A stretch of DNA of 64,000 bases, taken from contig QRFJ01000489.1 in the NCBI GenBank assembly GCA_006176705.1, forward strand, positions 62,001 through 126,000, given 5' to 3'. The position numbers and the translations under genes are program-made. The stretch comes from Cocos nucifera. Its lineage: Eukaryota > Streptophyta > Magnoliopsida > Arecales > Arecaceae. The notes beneath the pieces are model-generated. The model was given only the letters and a program-made list of their open reading frames with translations, had not been told where the DNA came from and made no database searches. Shown piece by piece: positions 1-11,916 of the stretch (positions within the stretch are counted from its first letter, which is position 1; every line of letters begins with the position of its first letter).

Positions 1-66
1 ACCATGCAATGAAGTACACAAGTAAGCACTAGATCTCGAGTCCAGCACCTAACTGGATGTAGAAGA
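1..66 (-). pseudogene. copia 0: gag-pol fragment, protease region
   Basis: Read on the minus strand, these bases match the protease region of the other copia copies. Copia B has the same stretch at about 41139-41180, coding SWVLDSSSSAHLC around the active-site Asp. The fragment ends where the LTR of copia A begins, and the same reading resumes at 14196 as the remaining gag of this older element. The bases on the two sides (gaaga at 62-66, gagga at 14196-14200) look like a 5-bp target duplication with one mismatch. The rest of pol would lie left of the window. Confidence 0.75.
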
Positions 67-2352
67 TGAAGGAAAAACTATATTTTTGCCACAAGATCAA
101 TATGATTTGATCTGATTTGTAGCAGAATTTTCAAAAAATTTCCTATGAAACTTGACTAGATCTGAAAGTTTTTAGATCTGATCCTAATGATCTAATATTA
201 AAAATAAAATTAAAATAAAATTAGGAGCATCAAATATTACCTTCAGGGTAAACCACTTTTACCCTATCGATGATCTATCATAGTCTAAGGTTCTGAATCT
301 AGCCATGTAAGTGCTTGGCCTCTACTGGAGTCCACTTAGGCTAGTTCTGGATGTCTTCTCCTTCTAAATCTAGCCTCCAAAGATCAAATTTGGATATGAT
401 CTATATAACTTTCAAAAGCACTTCTGAAGGTGATGTGCTCATCTCACAAGCACTGTCATGTCCAACCTGATCTATGTGCCAATTCTCTTGGATCTTTCTC
501 ACTATTTATGCCTAGCTTTTGGGTAAGGAGAAGAGGGAGAGGAGGAGGATGAGAGGGCATGGAACAGAGGATGGGGCGGCAGCCTTGCAGCATGGTAATC
601 TGGGCACCCACTAACCCTAGGCGCAGGAAGGGTTTAAATAGACTTCCTCGTGCCATGTAGTGCCACACAGCATCAACCAATCATATTGGTTAATTTAATT
701 AGATCTAACTCTGATTGGCCATGCGATGTCACCTGAACCAATCAGGTTAAAGACCCTATAAATCCTCCTTAGATGGTGCCATAGATGGATAGGAACAAAC
801 AGTTGGCGCCTAGGTCTTTAATCCCATAAAAAATCCTAGAGTCCCATCCTCATAGTTCTCCCCTTTTTACCCATATGCGCATGCCAACATGGCGTGTGTG
901 CACATTTTTGTGCATGAAAACCAAGAGGGCGTGCACCTCTAGAAAGAATCCAGGAGGCACTTGTCCCTACCCTTTCATTCTTGCATGCAGGTCAACCTTT
1001 GACCTGATGTCTGAAAAGGTACTGGAATTGGCAGGTCTTATCTTGGTTTCATCCGATGGATTAGGACAAGGATAGATTAGATTAGAACAACACTTTTCTA
1101 ACCTGAAGAAGCTCTAGTCAGACTATGATAGAGTTCCTGGATGAGTCAAATCCAATTTGACTCAGTCAAGACAAACTAGAAAGACTACAAAAGAAAAATG
1201 TTAGGCTCAATCATGTGCTAGCACAATTTTTTTGAATCTAATTAGATCTAATCCAAATCAATCAAACTGGGTTAGCTCAATTGATGACATCCAAATCCAA
1301 TCCATTATTTATGTGATCCAGTTAGATTTAGTTCTGTATGGTAATAAGATATGTCGTGATCTCTATCATTGACATCATCGAAACATCTTTTGATGGATGA
1401 GAATTATTCTGATTCATCCAATTAGAATGATCGATCATCAATATTATTCTAATTACTTCTAAGATCCATAAGTGATACCTAGCAGTATATGGTAGCAACC
1501 CATCAGAACTGAAAGTGAACCTCTCAGTGTAGCTATCTGTGTAATTAGCTTCTTCTATCTTGAACCTCGATAGGATTAAGGTTAAGATAAACTCGTCAAA
1601 TCCAACATCTGTCATATGATTGCATCATTCGATTTGAGTCAAATGTGAAATCCTAATAGAAAATCTTTCCATCATCTTCACATTGCCATGGCCATGGGCT
1701 TATGGACTCAATCGTATGATCATCATAGGACTACTCCTCTCTACCAAGGTAGATAGATCTCCTATTGGTGTAATCCAGTTTCTATAATGAATACGCTATA
1801 GCCAACATATACCTTAGGATTCCAAATGGCTAGGAGACTGAGTTATGGTGTAGTCAAACTATAACACACTCAAGATAAACTGCCGATGCATCTTAGGTCT
1901 AAGAACCAGACATACAACTATAGCATCGAGCTTAGTCATTGACGAGAAGGTAGACTTTCTTATGACTGCTCGAGGTGGTCATGCTCAGTGCCCTTGTTCT
2001 TTATTGAGTACTTGTACTCTCGCTCTGATATCTCCATATCGTAGACTCAAGACTCATCTATCCTAAAGAAGTGATTGTACATCAACTTTCTAGATCGTTT
2101 ATGATCCTCATGATGATCCTACGGTCCGATGCTATTTATGAGTTAATTATGAAAATACATGTCTTAAATTTTTAACTCTTGAAAATATGTATTAGCATTT
2201 CATCAACTAAAAGAGTGTATCACATATACTATGTACACAATATGATAGAATAAAATAATCCTTTATTGATTTTAAGTCAAAATTATAAAAATTTTTCTAG
2301 AAAGTATATTACAAGTGTCAGCCAATCTGACTTCTAGGGCACTCATCTAACA
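67..2352 (-). repeat. copia A 3' LTR
   Basis: Long terminal repeat of 2286 bp. It starts tgaaggaaaaac and ends catctaaca, so on the minus strand it reads TGTTAGATG to TTCA. It aligns along its whole length with 11917-14195 of the same element, and more loosely with the LTRs of copia B, C and D on the other strand. The open frames inside it (such as those near 456-680 and 875-1075) match no protein I know and are not conserved between the two LTRs. Confidence 0.9.
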
Positions 2353-2367
2353 AACTCCCACTTGACC
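2353..2367 (-). other. copia A polypurine tract
   Basis: Directly next to the LTR. On the minus strand it reads ggtcaagtgggagtt, identical to the tract before the 3' LTR of copia B (44199-44213) and one base different from copia C (62880-62894). It is the expected primer for plus-strand DNA synthesis. Confidence 0.8.
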
Positions 2368-2384
2368 TACAGCCAATTGGCTAC

Positions 2385-5149
2385 AAATCTAAGTCCCATC
2401 TTCTTAAGATGGGCTTCGATCTTCTGCGGGCTTAATGACTTTGTTAGCGGGTTAGCCGCATTATCTACGGTGTCGACTCTCTTCACCTCAACATAATCAT
2501 TCTCGAGGTGATCAAGGATGAGGTAATATTGGTACTCTATATGCTTTAACTTCTAATGAGACCTTGACTCTTAGCTAGAGCTATGGCATCATTATTATCA
2601 AAGTACAGAGGGATGGCATCCGATGGCATTACTTCAAGCCCTATAATGAATTTCTTGTACCAAAATGCTTCTTTCACAGCTTTTGATGCTGCGATATATT
2701 CTGCTTCCATTGTTGAGTCTATTTGGAACTCTTCTAACTTACAGCACCACCATTACATACAAACAGACTTCTAGATGTCAACTTTTGATCATCTATATTA
2801 GCATAAAGTCTGAGTCTATATACCCCTGGACCTAGATTTCTTCATTACCAATCACAAGACACATATCCTTAGTTCTTCTCAAGTATTTAATAATACAACA
2901 TTTCATAGAAGTCCAGTACTCTTTATCTGAATTTGACTGATATCTACTTGTGACACTCACGGCATGCGTAATATCAGGTCGTGTATGCAACATGGCATAC
3001 ATGAGGCTCCTTATTGTCGAAGCATAAGAGATCTTGCTCATACGTTCAATCTCCTTAGGTATGTTGGGATACATCTTTTTGAAAAGATGAATGTCATGTC
3101 TGAAGGGTATCAATCCCCTCTTGGAGTTTTCTATGCTGAATCTCTTCGGCATCTCCTCAATGTACATCTTCTATGAGAGACCTAGTATCCTATTCGGTCC
3201 ATCCCTATATACCTTAATTTCTAATGTAAAAGATGCTTCTCCTAGGTCTTTCATAGAGAACTCTTTTGACAACCATATTTTGATGGATGTCAACATGGGA
3301 ATATCATTTCCAATCAGGAGGATGTCATCCACGTACAGTACGAGAAAGACAACAGTGCTTTCATTGATCTTTTTAAATACACACGACTTCTCCTCATTTT
3401 TGATGAAATCAAATGATTTGATCACATCATTAAAATGAGCATTCTAGTTTCGAGATGCTTGCTTGAGTCCATATATGGATCTATGCATCTTACAAATCTT
3501 ATGATCACTATCACTGGATGTGAAATCAGACGATTGTTTCATATAGATATCCTTCTCAAGATATCCATTTAAGAATGCCATTTTCACATCCATCTGCCAT
3601 ATTTTATAATTGAAATTGATTGCAATAGCAAGTAGCGTGTGGATGGATTTTAGCATGACTACTGTCGAAAAGGTCTCCAGATAGTCAATGCCTTCATGCG
3701 GACTATATGCTTTCATTATGAGCCTAGCTTTGAATGTCTCTATATTTCCATCAGCACCTATATTTTTCTTAAGGATCCATTTACACCCAATAGATACAAT
3801 ACCTTCAGGTGGATCTAACAAGGTCCAGACTTGGTTCGAGTGCATCAAGTCAATTTCTAACCTCATTGCTTCTAATCATTTTTCAAAGTTGATATCTAAT
3901 ATCGCCTCATCATAGGTCTTGGGATCGTCACCATGAATTCCATTTTTCATGAGAAATATTTTTTCTATATCTTCTGAAATTGTACCTAAGTACCTCTTAA
4001 GAGAATGAAAAATTCTGCCTGATCTATGAGATGGAGGAGGTTGTATTTGGACTGGCTCTAACTAATTTGGTTCCTTAGGTTTCTTAGCTCATTGCTCATT
4101 GGAGACCTTCTCCTCGAGCCTAATATCTCTCTTGATACCACCATCTTGAATAAATTATGTTTCAAGAAAGATGGTACATTGACTCACAATCACATTATGG
4201 TCTTTTGAAATGTAGAAATAATATCCTAATGACTCCTTAGGATATCCAATGAATCAAGCTCTAAAGGACCTAGACTCTAATTTATTCTCCTACTATTTTT
4301 TAACATGGGCTGAACAATTCCAAATTCTGAGATGACTCATACTTTATTTCTTACCATGCCATATCTCATATGGTATGGTAGGAATAGTTTTAGAGGCAAC
4401 TCTATCCAATAAGTATATTGCTGTCATTAGACTATGTTTCCAAAGAAAATCAGGGAGGTCCGTGAAGCTCATCATGGATCGGACCGTATTTAATAGGATC
4501 TAATTTTTTTCATTCTAAAATCTTGTTGAGTTGAGGCATTCTAGGTGGAGTCTACTATGAGACTATGTCATTTTTTTTAAGATAGTCTAGAAATTTTTGA
4601 CTAAGATATTCGCCTCCTCAATTCGATTGAAGAATCTTAATAAGCTTTTTGGTTTACTTTTCTGCTTCATGTCTAAATTTCTTGAACTTTTCAAAGGCTT
4701 CAAACTTGTCTCTTATTAAGTATACATATCTATACTGAGATAAATCATCGATAAACGTAATGAAGTAGACATAATTGCCTTCAGTCGGTACATCAAATGG
4801 GCCGACACATCAGTATATACTAGGGTAAGTAGGTTTGTAGCCCTTTCCCTATGTTCTATGAAAGAGAGCTTGGTCAATTTTTCTTAAAGGCATGATTCAT
4901 AAATTAGATATGACTTGGAAGTCAATGGACCCATCAGTTTGGATTTCTCCAATTTGTTAATCCTATCTTCAGATACATGACTTAGCCTAAGGTTCCATAG
5001 ATACCTTTCATTTAGACTATCCGTAGGTCATTTTGTTTTGATGGTATTGATGTTTTGCTCGATATTTAACACAGATACATCACCATAAAATTGATAGAGA
5101 TCATTAATTAAAAAACCACTAATAATTTTATTTCTTTTAAAAAGAATAG
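2385..5149 (-). pseudogene. copia A pol, 3' part: integrase, reverse transcriptase, RNase H
   Basis: Reading leftwards, the region holds integrase (about 5149-3950), reverse transcriptase (about 3900-2830) and RNase H (about 2830-2385). The RT segment at 3444-3866 contains the copia motifs GCKWILKKNIGADG, QMDVKMAFLNGYL and SIYGLKQASRN. The catalytic YVDD lies at 3324-3335 in FLVLYVDDILLIGND. Several stops and frame changes break the reading. The integrase part is badly eroded and stops at 5149, where element E was inserted; the polyprotein continues at 8861. It is not functional. Confidence 0.88.
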
Positions 5150-6030
5150 TGTGAGAATTGATGGTGCTTGGAGGTCACAGGAGGAGCTAGGACATTGGCT
5201 CCGAGGATTCTAGGAGCTTGGTTCGTGCTTCAGAGACTTAGAATTCAAGATGGAGCAAGAAACCAAAGTCGAAGAATTCAGACTACAGAAAAGGATCATT
5301 TTTGTAAGTTAGCTGGCTCAGTCTGAAATTGGTTTGGCTAAGTCTCAGAAGATAGGCCAAATAGAGAAAAGTGCATTCGAAACTACAGCATGGCATGTAA
5401 CTATGTCGGCTCAATCCAAAATTGAGCCGATCCAGTCTCAGGTTAGCCGACTCAGTGTAGAGACTGAGCCACTCAGTCTATGGTAGAGCTATATGAGGGT
5501 CTGTTTGGAGCTAGGATAGGGACTTATCCTATGGGTCTTAAGGCTTGATTTGAGAGGTCTTAAGGGGGCTAACTCATATATGGGTCGGGCTTAGATCTAG
5601 AGGATGAGAGCATGAAAGACATGGGTGTACATGGGCTCATGAGTGCTTTCATGTATTGGATTAGCCAGAAAAGTTTTTGGTTGGATCTAATGGCTATGTA
5701 TAAATACATAGGTTGTATTAGGATTTTCAAGAGAGAAAACAATATAGATCTTTTCTTCCTTCAACCTCTTTTCTCTCTTCTCTCTAGAGTAGCTGCCCTA
5801 GGTTCCTGAAGAAGCCCTAGAGAGAGGAGGCGCCTCCCTCAAGCCCTAGGAGGGAGGTTCCCCAGCATAGATCTAGGTGATGGATCTATGATACGCTGCC
5901 TTAGAGAACGTCAAAGATCTCCTATGGTCTACGCTAGAGATTAGGAGCTTGTACAATATGGCATTAGAGCTAGGTGATGCTAGGATGATGCATCAGTAAT
6001 TGATATCATAGCGATACTAGATTCCTTACA
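5150..6030 (+). repeat. Element E 5' LTR
   Basis: 881 bp, matching 7929-8855. It contains repeated short motifs of the type ctcagtctgaaa and gactgagcc (about 5300-5490) and a TATA-like box near 5695. Its last 75 bases carry relics of the primer-binding motif. Confidence 0.88.
5695..5707 (+). promoter_or_regulatory. Probable TATA box of element E LTR
   Basis: The sequence tatgtataaatac is kept at the same LTR position in the 3' copy (8488-8500). It lies about 320 bases before the LTR end, a plausible start region for element transcription. Confidence 0.5.
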
Positions 6031-6050
6031 ATTTGTATCAGAGTGATACC
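6031..6050 (+). other. Element E primer-binding site
   Basis: Begins atttgtatcagagtg right after the LTR end ttccttaca. This is a slightly altered version of the plant tRNA-Met-type site tggtatcagagc. Confidence 0.65.
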
Positions 6051-7928
6051 ATGATTTTTGACATTTGTTATCGAAGCCTGATGGTGTGTGGAAGTGAAGG
6101 AGAAGTCATACAAGATAAAATCAAGAATCTATACGAGTATTTCATGGTGTGTTTCAAATCTACCTTTGTTATTACTGTGGTTTGGCCAATCGGGAGTAGT
6201 GGATTGAAGGTGGAGGCTGAGAGGATTAATGAAAAGGATTTTTTTTGGGATGAAAAGTTTGGGTGCATGATTTGTTGGTCGATCTTGGTGGAAAAGTTGA
6301 GGTGTATGATAATAGATAAGGTAGAAAGTGTTGGAATGCTGCTGTAGCGCTTTCCTAGAGATGCAAGGCTAAGAGAGGATCAACGATGCAGTAGTCGAGA
6401 AAGGTATCTCAGCAGAGAGCATCAAAATTTTTTAGAAAGATGGGCAGTGTGGGGCTATTGAAGAGAGGCTTTTCAAGGAGTAATGGTCGAAGGAAAGCTG
6501 AAGAAGCGACTATACGTCCTTCAGTTCCAGGAAGGCAGAGAAGTAGTCAAAAATGTATTTAGCAGTTTGACCAGAGCATGGATTTACAGAGCCTTGGAGA
6601 TTGATGATTCATGGAGGTCCAATAGGTTAGGGCTGGGCGGCTATAGAGCGATGCAGAGATGAGTCAGGGAGCGTTGGAATGCTGCAAGAGCGCTACCCTA
6701 GAGGCATAGGGGCTAAGAGAGGCTCGATGGTGCAACAGCTGAGGGAGGTATCTCAGTAGAGAGTGTCAGGGGCATCTCAATGAGATCGAGAGTAGATCAC
6801 AGGGAAAGCCAAGAGGTCTCAGGGAGCACCAGGAGGTTTCAGGTAGCCGGGAGTGTTCTGGATCAGATATTTGTAGGAGCACCAGGGAGAGTTGCAGTTC
6901 AGTAGAGAATGGTTTGTGTATAGTAAGAAAGGATCCGGATAGCTATGAGAAGGTAGTGTCGAGATGAGTTAGGAAGCATTGGAGTGCTACAATAGTGCAT
7001 TCCTAAAAACATGGGGTTGAGAGAGACTTGACTGTGCAACAGTCGAGGGAGGTATCTCAGCAGAGAGTATCAAGAGGCATCTGAGGGAGACCGAGAGCAG
7101 GTCTTAGGAAGAGCCATGGAGTCTCGGGAGCCTCAAGATGAGGTAGGTGGGTTTGAGCCAAAGATAGGATTTGAGCTATAGTTCCTTCAGATGCAACTAA
7201 AGCGATGGCTAGTCCAAGGGCAGAAGAGGAGAAGGCTAGGGTGGAATTTTCTAGGATTCAGTTGCTGGATTCAGAAGAGTTGGATGAGCTCTTGGATTTT
7301 GGAGGTGCCTGTGGGTTGCAGAGGTATCCATGATGGATTCGAAGAGGACCACAGAGTGTGGAGGGTTCGAAAGGGCAGCGACGGTGTTCGAGGTGCAGCG
7401 GCAGGCTCAACAGTGCAGCATTGAGTGATTGACCTTGAGGGACTCGATAATAGAGTCAACTTCTACGGCATCAAGTGGACTTTGGATATAGGAGAGCTTC
7501 GTAGTGGTGGCTTCAAATTGGAGAGAAAATTTGGCATGAGTTCAGAGTTGCGGGTCAGTGTCGATGATGCATAGTTCTTCATGGAGCGGCATGTGTAGGT
7601 GGACAGACATAGCTCTGAGAAGATCGTGTCAGGTGGTACAACATGTGCTAGTGTAGAAATATTGTAGATTCTTTAAGAAAGTCTAGAGAAAGTGATGCAG
7701 CTGCTAAGCAGAAGGGATCCTACAATTTTAGGATGGTGCCAAGAAGCAAGCACAAGTCTTCAGTGGTGGAGGCGGTCATCCCAAAGGCCTCAAAGGTACA
7801 CAACAGCTGAAGAGAATTTGTAGAGGCGATGTTTGCATAGGTGCTGTCAGGGTGTGCATCGATAGTAGGATCGTGCAGGAGTGCATTGTCGAGTGATTTG
7901 CCAAGGCTTGGAGCACCAAGGTGGAGAT
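6051..7928 (+). repeat. Element E internal region with about three tandem units of 300-340 bp
   Basis: Three diverged direct repeats start near 6331, 6673 and 6979. Each opens with a form of gttggaatgctgc and contains gaggtatctcagcagagag about 80 bases later. The longest open frames (6033-6347, 7191-7424) match nothing I know and do not span the repeats. I see no zinc knuckle, protease or polymerase motif. The region after the repeats (7190-7928) is GC-richer but also unrecognised. Confidence 0.65.
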
Positions 7929-8855
7929 TGTGAGGATTGATGGTGCTCCCAAGCATTGGGAGGCCACGGGAGGAGCCAGGGTGTTGGCTCCAAGGATTTC
8001 AGGGGCTTGGTTGATGCTTCGAAGATCTGGGATTCAAGATGGAGCAAGAAACCAAAGCTAAAGAATCAAGACTATAGAAAAGGATCATTTCTGCAGGTTA
8101 GCCAGCTCAGTCTGAAACTTGATCGGCTAAGTCTCAGAGGGCAGGCCAAATAGAGAGGAGTGCATTCAAGACTATAGCATGGCATGCAATTGATTCGACT
8201 CAGTCCAAAACTAAGCCAACCTAATCTTAGGTTAGCCAACTCAGTGCTGAGACTGAGCTGATTCAGTCTGCGGGCAGAGCTACGTGAGGATCTATTTGGA
8301 GCTAGGATAGGGACTTATCCTAAGGGTTTTAAGACCTAATTTGAGAGGTCCTAAGGGGGCTAACTCATGTATGGGTCGAGCTTAGATCCAGAAGATGAGA
8401 GCATGGGAGACATGGGTGTACATGGGCTCAATAAGTGCTTCCATGTATTAGGTTAGCTAGGAAAGTTTTTGGTCGGGCCTACTGGCTATGTATAAATACA
8501 TAGGTTGTATTAGGATTTTCAAGAGAGAAAACAATACAGATATTTTCTTCCTTCAACCTCTCTTCTCTCTTCTCTCTAGAGTAGTTGCCCTAGATTTCTG
8601 AAGAAGCCTTAGAGAGAGGGGGCACCTCTCTCAACCCTAAGGAGGGAGGTGCTCCAGCATAGATCTAGGTGATGGATCTATGATACGCTGCCTTAGAAAA
8701 CATCAAAGGTCTCCTATGGTCCATGCTAAAGAACAGGAGTTTCTGCAATATGGCATTAGAGCTAGGTGATGCCAGGACGATGTGCCAACAATTGGTATCA
8801 GAGTTATACCGAATTTCTTATAATTGGTATCAAAGTGATACCGGGATTCCTTACA
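7929..8855 (+). repeat. Element E 3' LTR
   Basis: 927 bp, starting tgtgaggattgatgg and ending ttccttaca just before the duplicated aatag. Part of its extra length over the 5' LTR is one additional unit of about 32 bases at the end that carries a primer-site-like sequence (8792-8838). Confidence 0.88.
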
Positions 8856-8860
8856 AATAG

Positions 8861-10019
8861 TATAATGGTGCTTAAGAAAGCTAGTTACATAATTTTTCTA
8901 TGCTAAACAAGAAATAGAAATCAAATTTCTGCTTGCTACAGGCACAAAATAACAGTTCCTAAGTAAAATCTAAACTAGATGGTAGTTGAAGAGGATAGAT
9001 TCCCATGGTTATAGCATCAACTCTTGCTCCATTTTCGATGTGCAAGAACATCTCACAATCCCTCAGCCTCCTGCTCTCCTCAAGACCCTGCATGGAAGTG
9101 CACAAGTGAGTACTAGAATCAGAGTCAACCACCTAACTAGATGCAGAAGAAACTGTTAGGTTAGATTCAATTACGAGCATACCTCTAGAAAGACTTATCT
9201 CCTTCTTATTCTTTAAGCTGGTCAGGTATAAAGGACAGTTTCACTTCCAATGGCCATCAGTATTGTAATGAAAATATTTTTCTTTATCGGTGGCCTTCTT
9301 CTTTGGTTCTCCCTTCTTCTTCTTCTCACCTTCAATCTTTTGCTTCTTTGCAGATTTTTTCTTCTTTCTAAAAGACTTTCTTTTGGAGGAAGTCTGCTCC
9401 ACGGTAAGCACTGAGCCCTTAGAACCTTTCAGAGAAAGCTTAGTAGTAACTAGCATGTTCATTAATTCAACCAAGGTACATTATAGTTTATGCATATGAA
9501 AGTTCATGATGAATTGCCCATATGCATCAGTCAAGGACTGCAAAATCACATCAATTTGCAAGTTCCTATCCAACTTGACACCGAGCTTCTCAAGCTCTTC
9601 TAAGTCCTTGATCATCATTAGATAATGATCTTGGATCGACTACCCATCACGTATTTGAGCCTTAAATAGTCATTTTATGACTTCATACTTGGTTGTGCGA
9701 CTCTTTTCATCAAACAACTCTTGTAGGTGAGCCAACATTTGGTGAGCAATCTTGATGTCTTCATATTGACGCTGAAGCTCATCAGATATTGAGCCCAACA
9801 TGTAGTACCTAGCTTTATTACTTCGTCCATCCATTTCTCTAGAAATGCTCCATGATCCACGATCGGACGGGCTGGTAATGTGAGTGGGTCCTGATCCAAT
9901 ACATAAGATAGCTTCTTGAAATTCAAAATAATTTTATAGTTTCTAAGCCAATCCTTGTAATTGAATCCGATCAGTCTATGGGTGTCTAGGATTCGATCTA
10001 GTAGGTTGGATGCAGACAT
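8861..10019 (-). pseudogene. copia A gag and protease region
   Basis: Continues the polyprotein broken by element E. The start codon is at 10019, and the protein opens MSASNLLDRILDTHRLIGFNYKDWLRN, a copia gag N-terminus also seen in copia B and C. Farther on is a Lys-rich stretch (9260-9400) leading to the zinc knuckle KYFHYNTDGHWK. There the first Cys is Tyr, as in all sister copies, and the second Cys is also Tyr in this copy. The protease region lies at about 9090-9160 and the pre-integrase part at 8861-9000. Stops and frame changes are present. Confidence 0.85.
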
Positions 10020-11896
10020 TTTCTTATAGAGAGTTAAAGTTTCTAGTTAGACAATGTAATTAGACTTGATCAATTTATTTAGAGATTTTATTTTTAAACA
10101 AATTAGACTCTCACTATTTTCTCGGATTCCTACACTCTCTTGGCAGAGATGCAAAAATCTTCACAATCATAGATTTCTAGTGGATGGTGCGATCCCATCG
10201 ACTGGCTCACCACCTCACCTAATAGTTATTGATAATGGATTAATCGATGAGTGAACAACTTTTGTCCAATGATTCTCTAGTCATGGTGCATCCTAACCTA
10301 GTCTCTAATTCATGAAGCTCACCATGCCCGAAATATTGCTCCACTCTTTAGTTAAGTTAGACCCAACATTTGCATGAATTGGATTACTGATTGGATCCCT
10401 CATCATATCCAAAATACTGAATCCAACCCATCCTCCAACCCATAGCATCCAATGCATAATAGACATGGTTGCATCTTTCCTATGCAACTGAACCATTATA
10501 TCTAATCGAGAACAATCAACCCCTGAAAGGATCCGCACATCTACAATGGTGGAAGAGCTATGAATCAATATTTTCTTAGGAAGATTTGATTTAGATCTCT
10601 TAAACTTGATTTAACTTAGCCATAATAATTATGACTAATCTAGTGGCATGGGTTAGCTCGAATCGTTAGCCACCTCTAATCAGAACTAGATCAACCCAAT
10701 TAGCTAGGTAAGTGAGATCAATGAGAGGAATATGCCACTAACTCGCTGTGAACACATTCAGATCGAGTGGCTTCTAATTAATGACCACTGGTCGTATCTG
10801 TCAAACTTACCTTAGACACCGATTTATCAAACTAGAACTAATTAGATTAGGCTATAATCCAAGTTTGAGCCGTGGAGCCAAATTAGGTCTTGACTTAGTC
10901 GACCACATGTGACTATGAGCCGATCTTGACCTAGACTTAATCCTATTGGGTTGGTCAATTCTAAACACTCTTGATCCCATCTAACCAACTCTTGATTTGG
11001 TTTGATCAACCGTTAGACCTAATTGAGCTACCCATACGCGAACCCAATTTTATAAAGGAGTCTTAGATCTAAAAATTTATAATTTTTAGATCTAATTGAT
11101 TTCATAATCTTAATTCTTAATTAAGTTTTGATTTATAAACAAAATATGCATAAAAAATCTAAGAATTTCAGGATCTAGGATTTTGCAAAAATGTAAGTCT
11201 AATTTCTTATTAAGAAAAGACATGCAGCATCCCTACATGCCATAAGAGCATCCCATCGAATGAAAAGAGAGGGTCTTTAAATTCTTTGTACTCTTATGAT
11301 TGAATGGCCAAGAAAAATGTCTTATCAAAAATTAATAATTACACTACAAAACAATTTGATCTACAACATACATCACATAAAAAATTATAGATCTAACCAT
11401 GCATGCTTTGGATACATCCCATGTATCAAAATTTAATTAACACATGCATGTTTTCAGATCTAATATATCATATATAACATCTAAAAAATAAAATTTTAAA
11501 TGATCATATCATATAAAATTCTATTCTAGACAATACATACAACAATTCTATATAGCTAGTTTAGACATGCATCAAATACATCTCATGTATTAATTTAAAT
11601 TTAAATTTTCTATATTTTTGATCTAATTATAAATCTTATAACATCTAAAAATAAAAGGTCTAACAAAAATCTAATTGATCATATCAATGAGAAATGTATT
11701 CTAGACTACACATAGAATAATTCTAAAACATAGTTTAGTCATACATCTCATACATCATCATATATCAGCATATATGAAATTTTTGATTAATCTATTTATT
11801 TTATATTTGATTACATCTAATATGATATTTTAAATCATTAATATTAGATCAAAAATAAAATAAAAATTAGATCAAAATTTGATCTAAAGAACTACA
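10020..11896 (-). other. copia A 5' leader
   Basis: The untranslated leader of about 1.9 kb between primer site and gag. It is AT-rich near the primer site, and its gag-proximal part aligns with the leaders of copia 0, B and C. The only protein-like signal is the small ORF at 10305-10538. Confidence 0.7.
10305..10538 (-). CDS. Small ORF in the copia A leader, conserved among copies
   Basis: An uninterrupted frame of 78 codons including the stop, about 285 bases upstream of gag. It starts GTG CGG here; the matching codon is ATG in copia 0 and copia C. It ends ATG AAT TAG. The same 234-base length, with the same end apart from ATA for ATG, occurs in copia B (39745-39978). Recognisable shared blocks are DCSRLD, KDATMSI, HWMLWV and LTKxWSNIS. 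I know no protein family with these blocks, and there is no signal peptide or membrane segment. It may be a real leader peptide, a captured fragment, or a conserved RNA that happens to be open. Confidence 0.35.
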   Translation of the reverse strand: MRILSGVDCSRLDIMVQLHRKDATMSIMHWMLWVGGWVGFSILDMMRDPISNPIHANVGSNLTKEWSNISGMVSFMN

Positions 11897-11916
11897 AACA
11901 CAGCTCTGATACCTGT
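11897..11916 (-). other. copia A primer-binding site
   Basis: Plus-strand gctctgatacct at 11903-11914 reads aggtatcagagc on the minus strand, one base from the plant initiator-Met-type site tggtatcagagc, directly beside the 5' LTR. Confidence 0.8.

Larger units (their letters stand above)
5150..8855 (+). mobile_element. Nested non-autonomous LTR element 'E' (LARD-like)
   Basis: A complete 3.7-kb element inserted in the integrase region of copia A. The flanks are a perfect 5-bp duplication, aatag, at 5145-5149 and 8856-8860. The two LTRs (5150-6030 and 7929-8855) both begin tgtgag and end ttccttaca. A Met-type primer site follows the left LTR, and a purine-rich stretch, caaggtggagat, precedes the right one, which fixes the plus orientation. 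The internal part of 1.9 kb has no recognisable gag, protease, RT or integrase, so E must have moved with enzymes from another element. Confidence 0.88.

Noticed and set aside
456..1075. Open frames in copia A LTR as host genes
   Set aside because: They lie wholly inside the LTR and the second LTR copy breaks them.
7191..7967. Overlapping frames in element E as possible gag
   Set aside because: No zinc knuckle, gag motif or protease is seen, and the frames do not agree across the tandem units.
11903..11914. gctctgatacct and similar strings as possible tRNA gene pieces
   Set aside because: They are primer-binding sites next to LTR ends; no cloverleaf can be drawn around them.
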